64,000 nucleotides of DNA from contig NZ_JAJFAY010000001.1 of NCBI RefSeq assembly GCF_021083305.1, positions 868,001-932,000 on the forward strand. The letters run 5' to 3'. This DNA comes from Haladaptatus sp. DYF46 (GTDB lineage Archaea; Halobacteriota; Halobacteria; Halobacteriales; Haladaptataceae). The notes beneath the pieces are model-generated. The model had not been told where the DNA came from, made no database searches, and was given only the letters and a program-made list of their open reading frames with translations. A program made the position numbers and the translations under genes. Of the stretch, positions 59,503-64,000 are shown in pieces (positions within the stretch are counted from its first letter, which is position 1; each line of letters opens with the position of its first letter).

Positions 59503-61772
59503 TTTGCCGTCGTCTCCAACCCGATGACGGTCCGATTGACGCGGTAAATCGAAACCGAACCCGAGTGGTGGACGCGGTGGATTCCGGGGAACCGTTCGAA
59601 TCCCGTCCGGCCGTACCTGTCCCGTTCCCGTGGACCGTAGTAGATGTACCGAACGTCGTATTTGTCGAGCCTGCTGGCACGGGTCTCCCACGCCGTATTC
59701 GGACTGAATATCAGCTCGACGTCGTGTTTTCGTTCCAAGTAGGCCGAGTCGCCGCGGTAAATCCGTTCCTGATACCATCCGACGACGGTCGGAAGTCCCG
59801 TCAGCGAGGAAGCCGGACTCCCCCAAGCGTAGGGGTCCCCGGGTGCGGAAACGATGTGCGGGCGTCCCTCCCTCGAACCGAGCCATTCGATCGCGTCGGC
59901 TTCGTCGGAGTGGACCGTCGAGACGAAGGCGAGTCCATCGAGAGTCGGGTCGTCGGCACGATGTATCGGGTTTTCGGAGCCGACGTGTTCGGCGAACCCG
60001 AAGGCACCGTACACCGACGTGGACAACACGAGAACGGCCGCAACGAGTGCGACTCCACGCCGGAGCGACAGCGGGAGTTGTCCGTGACGGCCACCGGAAA
60101 GCCTCGGTATCGCACCCGCGAGCAGTCGGGAAAGCCCGACGCCTCCGGCGACTCCCCAGAGGACCCACACCTGCATGTACACCTTGAACACCGTGTTGAA
60201 TCGTCCGGAAATGGCGTTGTCCCGCACGTACGCGAACTCGACGAGGAGGACGAGGCCCGCACCGGCTACCAGCAACACCGTTTCGAAGCCGAAGTCGGGG
60301 TCACGACGGAGCAACAGCCATCCGCCGACGAGGAAGGGCGCGACGAGCAACAGGGCGGCGATTCCGGTTTGCCAACTGATCGCCGCTAGCAGGAGTACAA
60401 GTACTCCCGTGCGTGCGAGGTCGTCCGTGTGCCAACGGGTGTTCGCCGCGAGATACAGCGCGAACAGGCCGAGGAATCCACCGTGGACGATGAGCAACTC
60501 GACGGCACTACTGTGGTCGGGGAGGAAGCCGAGTCCCCGGGTGCCCGCTGCCCCGAACAACACGTTGACCACGAACGGGGTCGCCCAGACGAAGGCGAGG
60601 CCGCCGACGGCAACGACGAGGAGCAGCGAAACCACGATTCGTCCGAGTTCGTCGGCGAACGGCGACCCGTCGGTCATCGAAACGACGCGTTCGCCGCCCG
60701 GAACGAGCCTCGCCGGGTGCGTTTCCGCGAACACGAGCGACAGCCAGACGACGCCGAGGGCGGTCGGAAAACTCCAGAAGCTGATGGTGCTGACGAAGGC
60801 GACGACGGGCGGGAGAACTCCGAAGACCAGAAGCCGTTGCCGCCGGGCGTCGGATCGATAGACAGCGTAGCCGAGGGCCGCGACGAACAGCAGAAACGGC
60901 TGTCCCATCATGTGGGCGTGAAGGTCGCCGTTCAGATACGCGAAGAAGGGGAACTCGTTTATCGTTCCGACCATCACGCGACTGGCGTCCCAGTAGGAAA
61001 AATCCGCCGGCGCGAGGGGAATCGCGGTCGGGTCCATCTCCAGCGGTTTCGCGATTGCGTCGAGGAGCCATCCCGGAAAGCTTCCCGCGAGCAAGCGCAA
61101 CGGCGTAAACAGGTTCCCGGCGACACCGACAAGAAAGGCGGCGCAAACGCCCGCGAGGCGTCGTGGGCTTCCGTGCCGGTCGGCGATCGCACCCGCCAAT
61201 CCGTAGGCGGTGGTGATGAGCATGCCATAGAATCCCGCGAGCGAGAGGTTGTAGCTGTACTGTGGTGGCGTGCCCGACAGTTTCGTCAGGATCGCTGCGA
61301 TGAGATGGCCGCCGTAGTAGTACCGAACAGGTTCTCCCGCGAACCACATGTCCTCGGGCGGGAGCGCGGGTGCTCGCATGAGCGACTGCAACAGGCCGAA
61401 GTCGAGAAACTTCTCGCCGCCGGTCGCGATGATGCCCGGGTCTATCGCGCGGACGATGACGAGAAAACAGAACGCGACCGTGAAGACAGTCATGGCTTCC
61501 GCGTATTCCTGTAGGTCGATTTCGATATCACGTCGAGTCAGCAGTATCGACAGGGAAGCGAGAAACAGGACCGCGACGAGAACCGTAATGTTCGAGAAGA
61601 CGAACTGGCCGAACCAGTACGTCACGATGGTAACGACCGTGAGGCTCACCGGAAGCGCGAACGTCGCTCCCCGGTCCGGGAATCGTCGAAAGAGCGTCGT
61701 TGCGACCGGTAATCCCGCGATTGCAAGGAGGTAGTAGAGGATTAACCAGAAGCCAACGAGCAAGAACTCCAT
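59499..61772 (-). CDS. Large DUF2298/YYY-type membrane protein
   Basis: A 757-residue polytopic membrane protein with over a dozen hydrophobic spans and a soluble C-terminal domain of about 150 residues. The name-giving tyrosine cluster is in EPVRYYYGGHL (about 146-156), with NEFPFFAYLNGDLHAHMMGQ (about 271-290) as the conserved acidic loop. Family members resemble membrane glycosyltransferases (GT-C-like), but the role is not established. It is convergent with the phosphorylase gene and shares stop-codon bases (TTAA). Confidence 0.82.
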   Translation of the reverse strand: MEFLLVGFWLILYYLLAIAGLPVATTLFRRFPDRGATFALPVSLTVVTIVTYWFGQFVFSNITVLVAVLFLASLSILLTRRDIEIDLQEYAEAMTVFTVAFCFLVIVRAIDPGIIATGGEKFLDFGLLQSLMRAPALPPEDMWFAGEPVRYYYGGHLIAAILTKLSGTPPQYSYNLSLAGFYGMLITTAYGLAGAIADRHGSPRRLAGVCAAFLVGVAGNLFTPLRLLAGSFPGWLLDAIAKPLEMDPTAIPLAPADFSYWDASRVMVGTINEFPFFAYLNGDLHAHMMGQPFLLFVAALGYAVYRSDARRQRLLVFGVLPPVVAFVSTISFWSFPTALGVVWLSLVFAETHPARLVPGGERVVSMTDGSPFADELGRIVVSLLLVVAVGGLAFVWATPFVVNVLFGAAGTRGLGFLPDHSSAVELLIVHGGFLGLFALYLAANTRWHTDDLARTGVLVLLLAAISWQTGIAALLLVAPFLVGGWLLLRRDPDFGFETVLLVAGAGLVLLVEFAYVRDNAISGRFNTVFKVYMQVWVLWGVAGGVGLSRLLAGAIPRLSGGRHGQLPLSLRRGVALVAAVLVLSTSVYGAFGFAEHVGSENPIHRADDPTLDGLAFVSTVHSDEADAIEWLGSREGRPHIVSAPGDPYAWGSPASSLTGLPTVVGWYQERIYRGDSAYLERKHDVELIFSPNTAWETRASRLDKYDVRYIYYGPRERDRYGRTGFERFPGIHRVHHSGSVSIYRVNRTVIGLETTAN

Positions 61773-61921
61773 TTCTGAGTCAGTCCGGGTACTACAGTGA
61801 TATACTTCTTGCGGTGTTGTCTATCATTGAACATAACTCACACGCGGTGATGCCGCGATACAAAATGACATACGGCGACCGAATCACAACCCATAACTAG
61901 CCGACGGCAGTACAAACTGGT

Positions 61922-61996
61922 AGCGGGATGGGATAGCCAGGAGATTCCGGCGGGCTCATAACCCGCAGATCGGTAGTTCAAATCTACCTCCCGCTA
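61922..61996 (+). tRNA. Initiator tRNA-Met (CAU), copy 1
   Basis: A 75-base cloverleaf: acceptor AGCGGGA/TCCCGCT with A1-U72, and an anticodon stem GCGGG/CCCGC whose three G-C pairs flank loop CTCATAA (anticodon CAT), as in archaeal initiator tRNA. T-arm GGTAG-TTCAAAT-CTACC. CCA is not encoded. Identical to the second copy. Confidence 0.94.
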
Positions 61997-62101
61997 TTTT
62001 CACGCGAGTCGTCTCGACATCCACCCGGTCTCTCGTTTTGCAAAATCACATACGGCGGTCGAATCATAACCCTTAACTAGCCGACGGCAGTACAAACTGG
62101 T

Positions 62102-62176
62102 AGCGGGATGGGATAGCCAGGAGATTCCGGCGGGCTCATAACCCGCAGATCGGTAGTTCAAATCTACCTCCCGCTA
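62102..62176 (+). tRNA. Initiator tRNA-Met (CAU), copy 2
   Basis: The same 75 bases as copy 1 in every position I can compare, 180 bases downstream and in the same orientation, each with its own conserved upstream region. Functional identity is expected, so the cell can make double initiator dose. Confidence 0.94.
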
Positions 62177-62274
62177 TTTTTACACGACTCGTTTCGACAT
62201 CGACGACGTTTCTCGTTCCTTCAAATACGGCCGGTGCCGCCCCACTTATTCCCCGCGAACCGGTAGTCCCACCC

Positions 62275-62958
62275 ATGGCATCCGCACTGTTCGTCGTTAG
62301 CGAGGAAGGATACTGGGGAGAGGAATGTATCGAACCGCTACAGACGCTGGACGGGGCGGGGGTCGACATAACGGTCACGACCCCGAGCGGCGGGAGGCCG
62401 GTCGTCGACGAACGGTCCGTCGATCCGGAGAACGTCGGCGAGGAAACCGCGGAGCGGGTCCGCGAAGCGCACGAATCGGATCCACGACTTCAAAACCCGA
62501 TTCCGTTGGCGGCGACGAGCGCCGACGAGTACGATACCGTCGTGTTTCCCGGTGGACACGGAACGGAATGGGACGTGAATCAGGACCGCCACGCTCGGGC
62601 ACTGCTCCGCGATGCGGTAGAAACGGGAGACACGAAAGCGCTCGTCGTCTGTCACGCCGTGGGACTGCTGGCGTTCACCCGCGATAGTGACGGTGAGTTC
62701 CTCGTGGACGGTCGAAACGTCACCGGCTTCCCGAACGACTGGGAGGAGGGAATCGTGGACGAGAACGACCGCATGCCCGACGGACGGAAGCTCCCGTACT
62801 GGGTCGAGGACGAGGTGAAAGCGGCGGGCGGCGTTTGGGATGCGGAACTCGACGCCGAGACGAGCGTACGAACCGACGGTGACCTGTTGACCGCTCGCGG
62901 TCCGGGATCATCTCACGCGGCAGCGAAGACGCTCCGCTCCGCGCTCGGTATCGAATAA
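62275..62958 (+). CDS. DJ-1/PfpI-family protein (Hsp31-like)
   Basis: A 227-residue class I glutamine-amidotransferase-like protein: EEGYWGEECIEPL with the conserved Glu near 16-18, VFPGGHGTEWD (about 90-100), and the nucleophile Cys in ALVVCHAVGLLAF (about 124). These fit the Hsp31/DJ-1 branch, reported as glyoxalase III or deglycase-type and chaperones. Full length. It follows the initiator tRNAs and is likely a separate unit. Confidence 0.82.
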   Translation: MASALFVVSEEGYWGEECIEPLQTLDGAGVDITVTTPSGGRPVVDERSVDPENVGEETAERVREAHESDPRLQNPIPLAATSADEYDTVVFPGGHGTEWDVNQDRHARALLRDAVETGDTKALVVCHAVGLLAFTRDSDGEFLVDGRNVTGFPNDWEEGIVDENDRMPDGRKLPYWVEDEVKAAGGVWDAELDAETSVRTDGDLLTARGPGSSHAAAKTLRSALGIE

Positions 62959-63013
62959 CGGGTGAACAAAAAGCGCGTGATTTATACCCGATTCGTTCCC
63001 AGTTGACACGTAG

Positions 63014-63283
63014 ATGATAGGCACGCGTAGCGTTCTGGCAGTGATGGCCGGTGGCGTCATGATAACCGCTATCGTTGCCTTGCACTCCGGCCGAAAGTCG
63101 ACGGGACTCTGGTTGCTGACCGCAGGGTTTTTCATCGCCACCATCTGGTCCGGGCTGAGTATCGCTTGGACACGGAACAATTCGGGAATGCTGTCCTTCG
63201 ATTCACACATCCTCCTCGGTTCGACGGCACTCGCCGGGACGATCTATTACGGAATGTTGGCCCGAGAAGCGGCCGCCGAATAA
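63014..63283 (+). CDS. Small membrane protein
   Basis: An 89-residue protein with three hydrophobic spans (about 5-24, 31-50, 66-82) and a short polar loop. No recognised family. ATTTATACCC at 62980 is a likely TATA box. Function unknown. Confidence 0.6.
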   Translation: MIGTRSVLAVMAGGVMITAIVALHSGRKSTGLWLLTAGFFIATIWSGLSIAWTRNNSGMLSFDSHILLGSTALAGTIYYGMLAREAAAE

Positions 63284-63368
63284 TCGGTCCAAATCGAGCG
63301 ACTTGAGGGCTCTTTGTATCGATAACGGCGACTACTTTTTCACCGAAGCGGGCTTCTATAACGTCAGG

Positions 63369-63404
63369 AAAACTAAAAGCTTCTGCTAACCAGTAGTTTT
63401 AAAT
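63369..63404 (+). promoter_or_regulatory. Inverted repeat and TATA box upstream of the ABC binding lipoprotein
   Basis: AAAACTA (63369-63375) and TAGTTTT (63394-63400) form a 7-bp inverted repeat with an 18-base gap. The right arm runs into TTTTAAATA, the TATA-like box about 27 bases before the ATG at 63427. It may be an operator. Confidence 0.45.
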
Positions 63405-63426
63405 ACATCTTCTACAAGTGTTTGGT

Positions 63427-64000
63427 ATGCCACGGCGACGCAACCCGAGTGGTGCTGACGATACCCGAAGGAACTTTCTAAAAGCGAGCGGGGCCGGCGC
63501 TGTTGCTCTCTCCCTCGCAGGGTGTTCCAGCAATGGAGACAAAGAGACCACCGATGACGGGGGTACCGAGGACGGTGGTGACACTACTGAAACAACTCAA
63601 GCTCCGAGCAAGAACAGTCTGAGCCCCGACGACATCGAACCCGGTGGAACGCTCCGATACGGGATGGCGGAAGCGCCCGACAGCCCGAACATCATGCTGT
63701 CCGGCAGCGTGTACTCCGCGGTCGCTCTCTCCCCGGTCTACGATTACGGTATCGAACAGGACCCGGTGACGTTTGAGGTCAAACCGAGCGTCTTCACGGA
63801 CTGGACGATCAAAAACGCAGACAAGGAGAAACCGGACGTCTACTTCAACGCGCGCAAAGACGGACTCGAATGGAACGACGGCGAGAAGTTCAAGACGGAA
63901 GACATCCTATACTCCTACCAGTTCCAACTCGACAACGAACCGGGACAGTTCTCGATCTGGAACGATTACGAGATGATCGAGGAGGCCAAAAACGACTGGG
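63427..64000 (+). CDS. ABC transporter substrate-binding lipoprotein, peptide/nickel type (cut by window edge)
   Basis: The reading from ATG 63427 is open to the window end, 191 residues. A twin-Arg region (DTRRNFLKASGAGAVALSLA) leads to lipobox Cys33 (AGC). After a Thr/Asp/Gly linker come PGGTLRYGMAEAPDSPNIML and DGLEWNDGEKFKTEDILYSY, the start of SBP family 5 (peptide, nickel, oligosaccharide binding). It delivers substrates to an ABC importer that would lie to the right. The exact ligand is unknown. Confidence 0.87.
   Translation, partial: MPRRRNPSGADDTRRNFLKASGAGAVALSLAGCSSNGDKETTDDGGTEDGGDTTETTQAPSKNSLSPDDIEPGGTLRYGMAEAPDSPNIMLSGSVYSAVALSPVYDYGIEQDPVTFEVKPSVFTDWTIKNADKEKPDVYFNARKDGLEWNDGEKFKTEDILYSYQFQLDNEPGQFSIWNDYEMIEEAKNDW

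Larger units (their letters stand above)
61857..62176 (+). repeat. Tandem duplication containing the initiator tRNA and its promoter
   Basis: The two tRNA units are 180 bases apart. The 60 bases ahead of each are nearly identical: ACATACGGCG then, after a short divergent stretch, AACTAGCCGACGGCAGTACA. Before and after, sequence diverges. So the repeated unit holds both promoter and tRNA, and the conserved upstream stretch probably contains the start signals. Confidence 0.85.

Noticed and set aside
1..64000. Defence systems, toxin-antitoxin pairs, prophage or insertion sequences
   Set aside because: I looked for transposases, integrases, Cas proteins, restriction enzymes and small paired genes and saw none that could be supported.

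Overview
The window comes from the chromosome of a haloarchaeon (class Halobacteria). The proteins are acidic and rich in Asp and Glu. The DNA is GC-rich, with short AT-rich promoter islands carrying archaeal TATA-like boxes, and many starts sit about where transcription should begin. Exported proteins carry Tat signals, often with a lipobox. The gene families are archaeal: DGGGP synthase, aEF-1beta, Rpb4, L21e/L7Ae/S28e/L24e, RNase J, TmcA and archaeal-type GluRS. The genus cannot be fixed by reading alone. I see no insertion sequence, CRISPR array, prophage or replication origin; most of the window is core chromosome.

Layout. 0-9 kb: a partial HtrA-like protease, a tRNA-Arg(UCG) followed by three degenerate copies of its 3' end, DGGGP synthase for membrane lipids, a RecA-fold protein, a CoA-binding protein, a PhoX-like phosphatase, cysteine synthase and small membrane proteins. 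9.2-9.5 kb: SRP (7S) RNA. 9.6-18.4 kb: a zinc-peptidase-like lipoprotein, a YhbY-MscS pair, a type-II NADH dehydrogenase-like protein, an FAH hydrolase, two metallo-beta-lactamase-fold proteins, OsmC, a zinc-finger microprotein with aEF-1beta, and a cystathionine synthase/lyase. 18.7-24.9 kb: an information-processing run (L21e, Rpb4, DUF655, RsmA, MscS, HemK-type methyltransferase), then a two-gene methionine synthase. 25-32 kb: a secreted metalloprotease with a 28-His tail, RNase J behind a strongly structured leader, GGPP synthase and GluRS. 32-38.7 kb: a HalOD1/HTH regulator pair, TmcA, a lone oxidase subunit III, a GNAT remnant, and the L7Ae-S28e-L24e-Ndk operon behind a kink-turn leader. 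38.7-51.3 kb: a ZIP transporter, a selenium-binding/methanethiol-oxidase-like protein coupled to a ferredoxin, a penicillin-acylase-family protein, a tRNA-Gly, a Trm9-like methyltransferase and a type IV pilus ATPase/platform pair. 51.4-59.5 kb: a phosphohexomutase and a nucleoside uptake and salvage cassette. 59.5-64 kb: a large YYY/DUF2298 membrane protein, two tandem initiator tRNA-Met genes, a DJ-1/PfpI protein, and the start of a peptide-type ABC binding lipoprotein.

How the genes fit together. Sulfur metabolism recurs: cysteine synthase, cystathionine synthase/lyase, methionine synthase and the methanethiol-oxidase-like protein. Isoprenoid lipid synthesis appears twice (GGPP synthase and DGGGP synthase). 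Translation and RNA processing dominate the rest. The nucleoside cassette forms a coherent path: lipoprotein, ABC importer, cytidine deaminase, nucleoside phosphorylase.

The most interesting non-coding signals are an apparent L7Ae-binding kink-turn overlapping the ribosome-binding site of the L7Ae operon, a four-hairpin leader in front of RNase J, and the tandem tRNA-Arg 3'-end copies. No wholly new multi-gene system is evident.
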